A stretch of 32,447 nucleotides of DNA from Streptomyces prunicolor NBRC 13075 (GCF_000367365.1 NZ_BARF01000153.1:1-32447), one strand, 5' to 3'; numbered from the stretch's first letter, positions 6,912 through 15,403 are shown. Notes: generated by a model from the letters alone, not told the origin. Translations and numbers: made by a program.

Positions 6912-8471
6912 GTGACACCGGGCGTGCCCCGAGCACGACAGGTTCTTCTCCTCTTGTCCTCCCCCGCACCGTCCCCACTGTCTCCGGCCGCGTGGCCGCG
7001 CGGCTCCCGTCGTCCGTCCTGGCTGTCCGACCCCAAGGTGCTGCGCACCGAGGTGCTGGCCGGTCTCGTGGTCGCCCTCGCGCTGATCCCGGAGGCGATC
7101 TCGTTCTCGGTCATCGCCGGGGTCGACCCGGCGATCGGCCTGTTCGCGTCGTTCACGATGGCCGTCACCATCGCGGTCGTCGGCGGCCGGCCCGCCATGA
7201 TCTCCGCCGCCACCGGCGCCGTCGCCCTGGTCATCGGCCCGCTCAACCGCGAGCACGGCTTCGGCTACCTCGTCGCGGCCGTGATCCTCGCCGGCGTCTT
7301 CCAGATCGCCCTCGGCGCGCTCGGCGTCGCGAAGCTGATGCGGTTCGTGCCGCGCTCGGTGATGGTCGGCTTCGTCAACTCCCTCGCCATCCTCATCTTC
7401 GTGGCGCAGGTCCCGGAAATGCACGACGTGCCCTGGCCCGTCTATCCGCTCCTCGCCGCCGGCCTGGCCCTGCTGGTGTTCCTCCCGAAGGTCAGCAAGG
7501 TGATCCCGGCGCCGCTGGTGTCCATCGTCGTCCTCACCGTCATCACCGTCGCCGCCGGGATCGCGGTGCCGACCGTGGGCGACAAGGGCGATCTGCCGTC
7601 CTCGCTGCCGGTACCGGGCCTGCCGGACGTGCCGTTCACCCTGGAGACGCTGAGGATCGTCGCGCCGTACGCGTTCGCCATGGCCCTGGTCGGCCTGATG
7701 GAGTCACTGATGACCGCCAAGCTCGTCGACGACATCACCGACACCCACTCCGACAAGACCCGCGAGTCCATCGGCCAGGGCATCGCGAACATCGTCACCG
7801 GTCTCTTCGGCGGCATGGGCGGCTGCGCCATGATCGGCCAGACCATGATCAACGTACGGGTCTCCGGCGCCCGCACCCGCCTGTCCACGTTCCTGGCCGG
7901 CGCGTTGCTGATGGTCCTGTGCGTCGTCTTCGGTCCCGTCGTCTCCGACATCCCGATGGCCGCCCTGGTCGCCGTCATGGTGATGGTCTGCTTCGCGACC
8001 TTCGACTGGCACTCCATCGCGCCCAAGACCCTCAAGCGGATGCCCGCCGGGGAGATCACCGTCATGGTGGTCACCGTCGCCTGCGTGGTCACCACCTCCA
8101 ACCTCGCCATCGGCGTCGTCGTCGGCAGCATCACGGCCATGGCCATCTTCGCCAAGCGCGTCGCCCACCTGGCCGACGTCACCTCTGTCACCGACCCCGA
8201 CGGCACCCAGGTCGTCTACTCCGTCACCGGCGAACTCTTCTTCGCCGCCTCCAACGACCTCGTCTGCCGCTTCAACTACGCCGCCGACCCCGACAAAATC
8301 GTCATCGACCTGTCCGCCGCCCACATCTGGGACACCTCCTCGGTGGCCGCGCTCGACGCCATCGAGACGAAATACGCCCAGCGCGGCAAGAGCGTCGAGA
8401 TCATCAGCCTGAACGAACCCAGCGCCCGCATCCACAAGAACCTCAGCGGCGAACTCACCGGCGGACACTGA
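6912..8471 (+). CDS. SulP-family anion permease with C-terminal STAS domain
   Basis: About 519 residues. The membrane core (roughly residues 45-415) begins with VLRTEVLAGLVVALALIPEAISFSVIAG, the hallmark SulP first helix, and holds many hydrophobic segments. A cytoplasmic STAS domain (about 430-510) contains VIDLSAAHIWDTSSVAALD. SulP proteins move sulfate, bicarbonate, dicarboxylates or other anions; the substrate cannot be read. The start is uncertain: GTG 6912 has no clear ribosome site, and the first 35 residues are Pro/Ser-rich and unlike the family, so a later start is possible. No sulfate-assimilation genes are adjacent. It is transcribed away from the MerR gene, which may control it. 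Confidence 0.88.
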   Translation: MTPGVPRARQVLLLLSSPAPSPLSPAAWPRGSRRPSWLSDPKVLRTEVLAGLVVALALIPEAISFSVIAGVDPAIGLFASFTMAVTIAVVGGRPAMISAATGAVALVIGPLNREHGFGYLVAAVILAGVFQIALGALGVAKLMRFVPRSVMVGFVNSLAILIFVAQVPEMHDVPWPVYPLLAAGLALLVFLPKVSKVIPAPLVSIVVLTVITVAAGIAVPTVGDKGDLPSSLPVPGLPDVPFTLETLRIVAPYAFAMALVGLMESLMTAKLVDDITDTHSDKTRESIGQGIANIVTGLFGGMGGCAMIGQTMINVRVSGARTRLSTFLAGALLMVLCVVFGPVVSDIPMAALVAVMVMVCFATFDWHSIAPKTLKRMPAGEITVMVVTVACVVTTSNLAIGVVVGSITAMAIFAKRVAHLADVTSVTDPDGTQVVYSVTGELFFAASNDLVCRFNYAADPDKIVIDLSAAHIWDTSSVAALDAIETKYAQRGKSVEIISLNEPSARIHKNLSGELTGGH

Positions 8472-8594
8472 CCAGCCGATCACCGCCCACCCGCCTCGCC
8501 TCCGAGGGAACGGCACGTCCCGATGCCGGTATCCGGGTCGGCCGCGCGGAGCCCACCCCCGTCCCGGACGGGCGGACACGCACTGCCATCGCGA

Positions 8595-8644
8595 CGTAAC
8601 CCTCATGTAATGACGGGCCCTCAACTCTCACGTAACGGTAGTGT
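8595..8644 (+). promoter_or_regulatory. Promoter with repeated CRTAA motifs before the response regulator
   Basis: CGTAA at 8595-8599, TGTAA at 8606-8610 and CGTAA at 8631-8635 recur; the last two lie in the longer match CTCAYGTAA (8602-8610 and 8627-8635, 25 bases apart). TAGTGT at 8639-8644 fits a -10 and would start transcription close to GTG 8651. No good -35 is seen, which suggests activator dependence. Confidence 0.4.
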
Positions 8645-8650
8645 TGGGTC

Positions 8651-9337
8651 GTGACGATACGTGTGCTGATCTGCGATGAACTTCCGGTGGTACGGGACGG
8701 GCTGGCAGCCACACTCAGCAGCGAACCGGACATCGAAGTCGTCGCCACCACGGGCGACGGGACAGCGGCACTTTCGCTGGTACGGCGGCTGTCGCCCGAC
8801 GTCCTGATCACCGATTTCCGTCTGACGGGACTGTCGGGCCTGGACGTCGTGACACAGGTGACCAAGAACTCCTCCGGCAGGCCCGTGCCGGAAGTCCTCA
8901 TGTTCAGCGCGCGCACCGATGACATCTCGGTGATGAAGGCCCTCGGGGCCGGGGCGTACGGATACCTGGTGAAGCAGACGCCGCCGGCCGAGGTGATCCG
9001 CGCGGTGCGCGCCCTGGCCGCGGGTGAGGCCGCCGTCACCGGTGTGGTGACCCGGCGTCTGATCGACTGGCTGTTCTGGCGCCATGCCAAACCCGTGGCC
9101 GCCAGCCAGGAGAAACTGAACACGCTGACCCCGCGCGAGCGTGAAGCACTGCTGCTGGTGGCGGCGGGGATGTCCGACGACGAGATCTCCCGGAAGCTGT
9201 CACTGCAGGTGACCACCGTCCGCTCGCACCTGTATCACCTGCGGCAGAAGCTCGGCGTGCGCGATCGCGCCCAACTCATCGTCTTCGCCTACCAGTCCGG
9301 TTTCAGCGTGCCCACAGCGCCTGCGCAGCCGGACTGA
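8651..9337 (+). CDS. NarL/FixJ-family response regulator (orphan)
   Basis: A 228-residue two-domain regulator. The receiver domain (1-120) has the acidic pair near residues 9-10, phospho-acceptor D55 in LITDFRLTG and the switch lysine in GYLVKQTPP. The C-terminal LuxR-type HTH (about 155-215) starts LTPREREALLLVAAGMSDDEISRKL. No histidine kinase gene lies in the window, so its partner is elsewhere or it acts alone. The start is GTG 8651; there is no Shine-Dalgarno, and a -10-like TAGTGT ends 6 bases upstream, so translation may be leaderless. The gene ends 7 bases from the convergent MFS gene. Targets unknown; CRTAA repeats upstream could be its own sites. Confidence 0.9.
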   Translation: MTIRVLICDELPVVRDGLAATLSSEPDIEVVATTGDGTAALSLVRRLSPDVLITDFRLTGLSGLDVVTQVTKNSSGRPVPEVLMFSARTDDISVMKALGAGAYGYLVKQTPPAEVIRAVRALAAGEAAVTGVVTRRLIDWLFWRHAKPVAASQEKLNTLTPREREALLLVAAGMSDDEISRKLSLQVTTVRSHLYHLRQKLGVRDRAQLIVFAYQSGFSVPTAPAQPD

Positions 9338-9344
9338 CCCGCCA

Positions 9345-10538
9345 TCAGCCCGGCGCAGCCGCCGTACGCGTGGCGGTCCAGAACAGGGCCAGGCCGACCA
9401 TGCTGATCAGTGTCACCAGGACGGTGGCGGCGGCCCAGCCGATGTGGGTGACGGCGAAAGCGAAGACGGGCGGGCCGAAGAGACTGCCCAGACAGCCCGC
9501 CTGGTTGAGCAGGCCATAACCGCGGCGCAGCGCGTACGGGGAGTGCGCGAGGGTCGGCATACTCGCGTAGAGGGCGGCGAGGACGAGCCCGTTGGCGGCC
9601 ATCAGCGCCGCTGCTCCGGCAGCGATCGCCGCCCAGGGGCTGACCTGGTAGATCACGACGGCGGCGCACGGCATGGCGAGCGCGGCCACGGCGAGCCGGC
9701 GCGGGGTGAACCCTCGGTGCATGAGCACGCCGGCGGCCAGCCCGCCGGGAACGCTGGCCAGGGACACAGCAGCCGTGGTCGCGCTGCCCACGGCCGCGGG
9801 GACGCCCCGGTGGTCGGCGAGGTCGGGCAGCAGTGCGATCGCAGTGACCCCCAGCAGCGCGATGAGGCTGAAGGACACCGACAGCCACAGCACCGGGCGG
9901 AGTCCTCCCGATTCCGCAGGTCGCCGGTTTGCACCGTTGGTGCCGGTGCCGGTGCCGGTGCTGGCCAGGCGGGTGAGAGCGCCGATGAGCGGCGCCACGG
10001 CTGGCACCACGGTCAGCACAGCGGTCAGCCGCCATCCCAGGACACCGTTCAGGGTGCCGGCAGCAGAGGCGAGTGCCATGCCGACGGGAATGAACGTGCT
10101 CCACAGAGCGAGCGCCCCACGCTCCGTACTCGGTGCGCACCGGGCGGCCAGCACCAGCGGCCCGGTGATCACCACGAGCAGGTACCCGCAGCCTTCCAGC
10201 ATGCGCGCGGTATACAGCAGCAGGACTGATGGGGAGACGATTTCCAGGATCCCGCCCAGCAGCATCACGGCGAGCCCGGCGCCAAGCACCCGGCCGAGAT
10301 CGCCACGCGCGATCCACAGCCCGGCCGGCAGGGCGAGCGCCGCCCCGACCACGGTGATGCCGGAAACCAGCCACCCGAACTCCGCGAGCGAGAGCCCGAA
10401 GTCGCCGCGCACGGCGGAGCTGAGAGGGATGAACCGGCCCAGCGCCATCCCGGCCGACACCCCGGCCGCGTAGACGAGCGCGATGGTGCCGCGTTCGGAA
10501 AGGACGCGTCGCTCAACGCGTGCTGCTTGCGTGCTCAT
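9345..10538 (-). CDS. MFS transporter, probable exporter of the radical SAM operon
   Basis: A 397-residue major facilitator with about 12 hydrophobic segments in two halves. The N-terminal half has MALGRFIPLSSAVRGDFGLSLAEFGWLVSG and a GLWIARGDLGRVLGAG loop resembling the conserved MFS loop 2-3. The central cytoplasmic loop is short, with a Gly/Thr repeat (STGTGTGT) encoded by a hexanucleotide repeat. ATG 10538 overlaps the stop of the phosphoribosyltransferase-like gene (ATGA), making it the third gene of a coupled operon. Given that context, export of the product or uptake of a precursor is the likely role (inference). Substrate not predictable. Confidence 0.88.
   Translation of the reverse strand: MSTQAARVERRVLSERGTIALVYAAGVSAGMALGRFIPLSSAVRGDFGLSLAEFGWLVSGITVVGAALALPAGLWIARGDLGRVLGAGLAVMLLGGILEIVSPSVLLLYTARMLEGCGYLLVVITGPLVLAARCAPSTERGALALWSTFIPVGMALASAAGTLNGVLGWRLTAVLTVVPAVAPLIGALTRLASTGTGTGTNGANRRPAESGGLRPVLWLSVSFSLIALLGVTAIALLPDLADHRGVPAAVGSATTAAVSLASVPGGLAAGVLMHRGFTPRRLAVAALAMPCAAVVIYQVSPWAAIAAGAAALMAANGLVLAALYASMPTLAHSPYALRRGYGLLNQAGCLGSLFGPPVFAFAVTHIGWAAATVLVTLISMVGLALFWTATRTAAAPG
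9939..9962. repeat. Short hexanucleotide tandem repeat inside the MFS gene
   Basis: Four tandem units of GGTGCC (the last is GGTGCT) encode alternating Thr-Gly in the central loop of the transporter. Unit changes would keep the frame, so copy number could vary without breaking the protein. Confidence 0.7.
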
Positions 10539-11113
10539 GCAGAGGCGTTCCGGAGGAAGAGGGACACACCGCTGAACAGGTCTCCGGCGTCCAGTTCGCC
10601 GAGGTCGGGTGTCACGACGTCACCGTCCAGCGCCTCGTGCAGGCGGAAGCCCAGGACGTCGATCCCCTCGCCGGTCAGCGTGCGGGTGGCCCGGTCGGAC
10701 GAGCACAGCACGGCGGCCGCATGACGGGAGACCTTGCAGGACTCCGCCAGCACCTGCCGGGCGGCGAGCAGCGTGCCGCCTGTCGCGGCCACGCAGTCGA
10801 TGAGCACCGCGACGTCGTACAGCGGCCGGCTCGGCGGCGTCATGTACCGGCACCGGGCTCGGCCCTCTTGGTCACGTTCCATACCGAGGAGAGAGAAATC
10901 GGTGTGGCCGAAGGACGGAGCGAAACCGGGGTAGAGCAGCTGCCCGCCACGCAACACGATCACGCACAGCGCCGTCGCGTCGGCGGGCAGCGCGGCACGC
11001 GTGGCCTCGGCCAGCACACGGCTCAGCTCGAAGATGCCCTGCCTGACCTGCTCCGGCTCGGCCCCTGGGGCCACCAGCGTGCCGTAGACACCCGCCGGAT
11101 CGGCGACCGTCAT
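10535..11113 (-). CDS. Uracil phosphoribosyltransferase-like protein
   Basis: A 192-residue type I phosphoribosyltransferase. IDCVAATGGT (about 105-114) matches the PRPP loop of uracil phosphoribosyltransferases (DPMLATGGS in Upp), and PDLGELDAGD (169-178) matches the Upp C-terminal base-binding block PGLGDAGD. It should transfer phosphoribose from PRPP to a uracil-like base. ATG 11113 has GAGGG 8 bases upstream; GTG 11128, overlapping the radical SAM stop as GTGA, would add five residues. The protein overlaps the MFS gene by 4 bases. Its place between a radical SAM enzyme and an exporter argues for a specialised pathway, perhaps a modified nucleotide, rather than salvage (inference). Confidence 0.82.
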   Translation of the reverse strand: MTVADPAGVYGTLVAPGAEPEQVRQGIFELSRVLAEATRAALPADATALCVIVLRGGQLLYPGFAPSFGHTDFSLLGMERDQEGRARCRYMTPPSRPLYDVAVLIDCVAATGGTLLAARQVLAESCKVSRHAAAVLCSSDRATRTLTGEGIDVLGFRLHEALDGDVVTPDLGELDAGDLFSGVSLFLRNASA

Positions 11114-11124
11114 CGCCCCGGCCC

Positions 11125-12414
11125 TCACAGCCGCACCCCGCGGACCGCGTCGGTGCACCATGCCGTCAAGTCCGCACCCGCCGTCAGTAGTTCGGCCACA
11201 TCCGGATCCCCCTCCACGACGGCGCGGCCGTTGTCGACCATCCGCCGCGCGGCCAGCAGCGTCACCGCCAGGCGTACGTCGTCGGGGGCCAGCAGGTCCT
11301 CGACCAGCGAGGCGACGTCGTTCTTGGCCACGGCCGCGGCGTGCGTCGCCGGGTCGAGACCGGAGACGGTGTCGGCCAGGGCCCATACGCCGTCGTCGAC
11401 GAGGAAGTGCGTGATCGGGTCCTGGAAGAAGTAGTCCATCGCTTCGCCGAACCGCTGGCCGGTGAACATCATCCGCCGGTCCGGCGCCGTACCGGCGAAG
11501 ATCCAGAAGGTTCCGTCCGAGTTGAGCGTCACCGCAGCCCCGGGACTGGCCGCGTAGGCACCCCGGATCGCGTCGTTGACCGCGGTGGCGAGCGTCAGCC
11601 GGTTGGACCCCGACTCGAACGGCGAGTAGTACTCCTTGATGGTCTGCGTGCCTTCGAGGAGATCGTCGCGCAGCTCGGCGGCCTTACCGCTGAGGCGGAA
11701 CACGTTGAAGGTGATCGGTAACGCCGTGCCGTCGGGCAGGACGATGCGCCGGTTCCAGTCGTTGACCGTCTCCACCGTGGCGCCCAGCTCCCGGGCCAGG
11801 TCCGCATCCACGATGTCCATGTCCGGCTGGATGCTGCGGAAGCCCAGCGCTAGGCCGGGGCGCAGCTTCTGCCAGGCGCGGGCGACGTTGCCGTAGTGAG
11901 GGATCCGCACGGGCTGTGGCGCGTCGATGTGGTAGCGGTCGATGCTCAGCCGCAGCAATGTCTCGGGAGGCTGCGGATTGCGGCGCAGGGCTTCGTCCAT
12001 CTGCCGCAGCAGACGCTCCGCCCGGCTCTCGTGTTTGCCCCAGTAGCCGGCCGTCACGATCTCCACGCGCGGCACGGTGACCCGTTCCAGCAGCCGCAGG
12101 ATGCTCTTGAACTTCAAGAACGGCTCCCCGCCCCCGGTGATGTTCAGCTTCTCCGAACAGGAGGCGTTGATGAAGTCGATCGCCTCATCCAGTTCCGGCC
12201 GCGACAGCGAGTCCTTCGCCGTCGGCTTCCGCGTCAGGTCCGACGCGTACATGCAGTGCTCACACGCGACCGGGCACAGCTCGCTGAGGTGGATGAAGAA
12301 GCTCGACCCCCGGTCGGGGACAGCCACGCCGCGGTGACGTACGGCTCTGATGATCCGCTCGCGTGATCCCTTCGGGTTGTCGAACAGCGTGCCGTGACCC
12401 GCATCGATCCTCAC
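11125..12414 (-). CDS. Radical SAM enzyme, first gene of the UPRT/MFS operon
   Basis: A 429-residue radical SAM protein. C47-x3-C51-x2-C54 (CPVACEHC) binds the [4Fe-4S] cluster that cleaves S-adenosylmethionine, and GGGEP (94-98) is the SAM amino-group motif. The C-terminal block VTLNSDGTFWIFAG looks like the strand that carries SPASM cysteines in relatives, but no cysteine cluster is present, so no auxiliary cluster is expected. The start is GTG 12414 with AGGAG 5 bases upstream; upstream codons in frame are unlike the family. No RiPP precursor peptide is evident nearby, and the partner is a base phosphoribosyltransferase, so a small-molecule substrate is more likely. Exact reaction unknown. 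Confidence 0.88.
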   Translation of the reverse strand: MRIDAGHGTLFDNPKGSRERIIRAVRHRGVAVPDRGSSFFIHLSELCPVACEHCMYASDLTRKPTAKDSLSRPELDEAIDFINASCSEKLNITGGGEPFLKFKSILRLLERVTVPRVEIVTAGYWGKHESRAERLLRQMDEALRRNPQPPETLLRLSIDRYHIDAPQPVRIPHYGNVARAWQKLRPGLALGFRSIQPDMDIVDADLARELGATVETVNDWNRRIVLPDGTALPITFNVFRLSGKAAELRDDLLEGTQTIKEYYSPFESGSNRLTLATAVNDAIRGAYAASPGAAVTLNSDGTFWIFAGTAPDRRMMFTGQRFGEAMDYFFQDPITHFLVDDGVWALADTVSGLDPATHAAAVAKNDVASLVEDLLAPDDVRLAVTLLAARRMVDNGRAVVEGDPDVAELLTAGADLTAWCTDAVRGVRL

Positions 12415-12599
12415 GCGATCTCCTCGTCTCGACGGTCCGCGACCGCCCGGCAGCTCCTGGCACCACTCGCCCAGGCCCCGCCGGGGCCGCACGGAGCCGT
12501 GACTCTATCCGCGAAGATCCCGACGGACATGAGCCTGATCACGCGATTTGTTCTCCCGGCAGCATGGAACGAAGCGCGGAACCCCTCGTCAGAACATGG

Positions 12600-12875
12600 A
12601 GAGGTTCCCGAGCTGGGCGTGCCCGCGCAGGGCCCCCGGGCCGGCTGCTTCCGATCCCTCTGATCTGCGACGGACAAGGGACCCCGCTAAACGTCACCAC
12701 AACCGCGGCGAACGTCGGCGACATCACCCGGACTCCAGCCGTCGTCAACGGCATCCCGTCCGTCGCAAGGCGCCGCGACCGACCGCGCCGTCGCCCCGAC
12801 GCCGTGCCCAGCGACAAGGGCTACGGCTCCGAGGCGACTGCTCAAGCCGACCAGGGAGCCCCCCTCCTGCGCTGA
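12600..12875 (+). pseudogene. IS5-type transposase fragment
   Basis: The frame ending TGA at 12873-12875 reads LICDGQGTPLNVTTTAANV, then GIPSVA, RPRRRPDAV and SDKGYGS. These are the DDE-domain blocks of IS5-family transposases common in Streptomyces, ending at the conserved DKGY. N- and C-terminal parts are missing and residues after SVA are altered or lost. No terminal inverted repeats were found. It fills most of the gap between the radical SAM and ClC genes. Confidence 0.7.
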
Positions 12876-12938
12876 CGGAACGTCGGGAAAAGCCGGGACG
12901 GGAGCGTCGAGGGTCCTGTGACGCACCCCTTGACTCGT

Positions 12939-12953
12939 TTTGCATAATGCAAA
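12939..12953. promoter_or_regulatory. 15-bp palindrome upstream of the ClC gene
   Basis: TTTGCAT-A-ATGCAAA is a perfect dyad about a single central base, just downstream of a -35-like TTGACT (12930-12935) and 18-32 bases before the ClC start codon. A dimeric repressor here would block the promoter. The truncated TetR gene after ClC may once have encoded it. Confidence 0.6.
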
Positions 12954-12970
12954 GGTAGGAAAGGGGAGCG

Positions 12971-14773
12971 ATGAGCGCGGCGCCGGCAACAACGGACGGA
13001 AAGCAAGTGCCCAGCAGTGCAACGAGTGGATTCACACCCGCACCCAGCATCGCGGGGCTGCGTACGGCCCCGTGGGGCCTGATGGCACTCGCCGTCGTGG
13101 TCGGCGCCGGGGCCGGAGCGGGTTCGGTCGTCTTCCGCTGGTGCATCAAGACGTTCACCCGCCTGTTCTCCGGTCACGCCGACTACGCGGCCTCCCCCGG
13201 CGCGAGCAATCCGCACGTGCCGTGGCTGGGCCCGTACTTCGTGCTTCTGGCCCCGGTGGTCGGAGGTCTGCTGTACGGGCCGCTGGTGAACCGGTTCGCC
13301 AAGGAGGCCCGTGGCCACGGGGTTCCCGAGGTGATGCTGGCCGTCGCGCAGCGCGGCGGGCGGATCAGCCCGAAGGTCGCCGTCGTCAAGACGCTCGCCT
13401 CCGCGCTGACCATCGGCTCGGGTGGTTCCGTGGGCCGGGAGGGGCCGATCGTGCAGATCGGCTCCGCCCTCGGCTCCACCCTAGGGCGGGTGACGAAGGC
13501 CACCGAGGGGCGGCTGAAGCTGCTGGTCGCGTGTGGCGCGGCGGGCGGTATCGCCGCCACCTTCAACGCGCCGCTGGCCGGTGTCTTCTTCGCCATGGAA
13601 CTGATCCTGGGCACCTTCACCGCGGAAGCCTTCGGCGCGACCGTGCTGGCCAGCGTCACCGCGAGCGTCATCGGCCGTGCCGCCTTCGGCGACACGGCCT
13701 TCCTCCGTCTCCCCGGCTTCCACGTCGGCCATCTCGCCCAGTACGGCCTCTTCGCCCTGCTCGGCGTCGGCGCCGCCGCGGTCGGCGTGGGCTTCTCCCG
13801 TTTCCTGTATCTGATCGAGGACGCGTGCGACTGGGCTTGGCGCGGCCCGGAGTGGCTGCGTCCGGCGGTCGGCGGGCTGGCGCTCGGCCTGGTGCTGCTG
13901 GCCCTGCCGGAGATGTACGGGGTCGGCTACCCGGTGCTGGAGAAGGCGACGGAGGGCGGTTACGCGGTCGGCTTCCTGCTGCTGTTGCTGGTCGGCAAGG
14001 TGCTGGCGACCAGCCTGACGATCGGCATCGGCGGCTCGGGCGGGGTGTTCGCACCCAGCCTGTTCATCGGGGCGATGCTGGGCTCGGCGTACGGCATCGG
14101 CGTCCACGGCCTGCTGCCCGGTACCGCAGGCGCGGTGGGGGCGTACGCGCTGGTCGGTATGGGTGCCGTGTTCGCCGGCGCGGCCCGTGCGCCGATCACC
14201 GCCGTGGTGATCCTCTTCGAGCTCACCGGCGAGTACTCGATCATCCTGCCGCTGATGCTGGCCATCGTGCTGGCCACCGCCACCAGCCGGCTGCTGTCCC
14301 ACGAGACGATCTACACCCTCAAACTGCGCCGTCGGGGCATCGATCTGGAGGGCCCTGTGTCCGGTGCCCGACTGGGTGGACAGCGGGTCACCGACGTCAT
14401 GGAGCCGTTGCCCTCGGTACTGCCCGCCTCCATCGAACTCGGCGATGCCGCCGACCTGTTGAGCTTCTCCGGACATGGCGCGCTGCCCGTGCAGGACGCG
14501 TCGGGACGCTATCTCGGGATGGTCACCGCCCGGGCGGTCGCCGAGGCGCTCGCGGAGCAGCCGGACGGAGCGCCGACGCGGGTCGGTGAACTCGCCGAGT
14601 CACCCGTCTCGGTCACGGCCGACGAACCGCTGGCCACGGCCCTGCATCACCTGGTGTCCGCGAGCGGCACGGGCGTACCGGTCCTGGACCGGGAGAAGGG
14701 CGAACCGGTCGGCTGGCTAAGCCATCAGAGCGCGCTGCGCGCCCTGCACCCGAGCGGCTCGGCCTCCGCCTGA
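12971..14773 (+). CDS. ClC-family chloride channel/transporter with CBS pair
   Basis: A 600-residue membrane protein. Chloride-selectivity loops are visible: GHGVP (about 115; GSGIP in E. coli ClcA), GREGP with the gating glutamate (about 156-160), and GGVFAP. A CBS pair fills about residues 470-595 and probably tunes gating through nucleotides. At the position of the inner proton-pathway glutamate of ClcA (E203, in FIIEEM) this protein reads FAMEL, so the glutamate is Leu; this suggests a channel or an exchanger with another proton path. ATG 12971 follows GGGGAG. The C-terminus overlaps the truncated TetR gene by 49 bases. Confidence 0.92.
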   Translation: MSAAPATTDGKQVPSSATSGFTPAPSIAGLRTAPWGLMALAVVVGAGAGAGSVVFRWCIKTFTRLFSGHADYAASPGASNPHVPWLGPYFVLLAPVVGGLLYGPLVNRFAKEARGHGVPEVMLAVAQRGGRISPKVAVVKTLASALTIGSGGSVGREGPIVQIGSALGSTLGRVTKATEGRLKLLVACGAAGGIAATFNAPLAGVFFAMELILGTFTAEAFGATVLASVTASVIGRAAFGDTAFLRLPGFHVGHLAQYGLFALLGVGAAAVGVGFSRFLYLIEDACDWAWRGPEWLRPAVGGLALGLVLLALPEMYGVGYPVLEKATEGGYAVGFLLLLLVGKVLATSLTIGIGGSGGVFAPSLFIGAMLGSAYGIGVHGLLPGTAGAVGAYALVGMGAVFAGAARAPITAVVILFELTGEYSIILPLMLAIVLATATSRLLSHETIYTLKLRRRGIDLEGPVSGARLGGQRVTDVMEPLPSVLPASIELGDAADLLSFSGHGALPVQDASGRYLGMVTARAVAEALAEQPDGAPTRVGELAESPVSVTADEPLATALHHLVSASGTGVPVLDREKGEPVGWLSHQSALRALHPSGSASA

Positions 14774-15160
14774 CCGACCTCGTGGCGGCCACTGCTCCGC
14801 CCCTGCTCAGGCACGTGCGTCTTCAGACACGTGCGGGCTTCGACGTGGTCGAGCGTCGAGTCCAGCGCCACCTCCAACGGCCTGACCTCGCGCTGGAACC
14901 GGGTGCGCAGGAGGCCGCCCTGGAGTGCCGCGAGGGTGGTCAGGGCGAGGTCGTCCGGGTCGCCGTCGAGTTCGCCGCGCGCGTGCATGTCCCGCATTCC
15001 GTCGTGGATCGGGGTCTCCCAGCGCAGAAGCCCGGAGACCACCGCGAGCCGGGCCTCGGGGTTGGTCTCGGCGACCTCGCTGCCGAGCGACCCGATCGGG
15101 CAGCCCCCGCGGCACTGCAGCCGTCGCTGGTAGTCGACCAGGGCGCCCCGCAACCGTCGC
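14725..15160 (-). pseudogene. TetR-family regulator lacking its DNA-binding domain
   Basis: This frame reads as the ligand-binding half of a TetR regulator: LRGALVDYQRRLQC, CPIGSLGSEVAE, MRDMHARGELDGDPDDLA, TLAALQGGLLRTRFQRE and LEVALDSTLDHV. Upstream in the same frame, residues turn Gly/Val-rich and no HTH appears in any minus-strand frame up to 15400. The 5' part has been replaced. On the plus strand about 15170-15330 reads like a secretion signal (RRALFTTAAVAALATLNASA), perhaps the other side of the junction. It converges on and overlaps the ClC gene end. Confidence 0.6.
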
Positions 15161-15403
15161 AGGCCCGCCCCCGTAGGGCCCTGTTCACCACCGCAGCCGT
15201 CGCCGCCCTCGCCACGCTCAACGCCTCCGCCGTGGCGGACTTCGCCCAGCACACCTGCCACCACTACGAGATCAACCGCGGACACCGCCACCTCCGGCAG
15301 TGGCACTCCGGCGAAGGCTGTCCGGCCACACGTCCACGAGCGCTGCGACCGGAAGCGGCCAGCGGGGTGCGCGGACAGCGGGGCAGGCAGAGATGATGTG
15401 CGG

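Noticed and set aside
6681..7424. 247-residue minus-strand ORF rich in Asp/Glu/Arg/Gly opposite the SulP gene
   Set aside because: Antisense artefact of codon bias; no start signal or homology.
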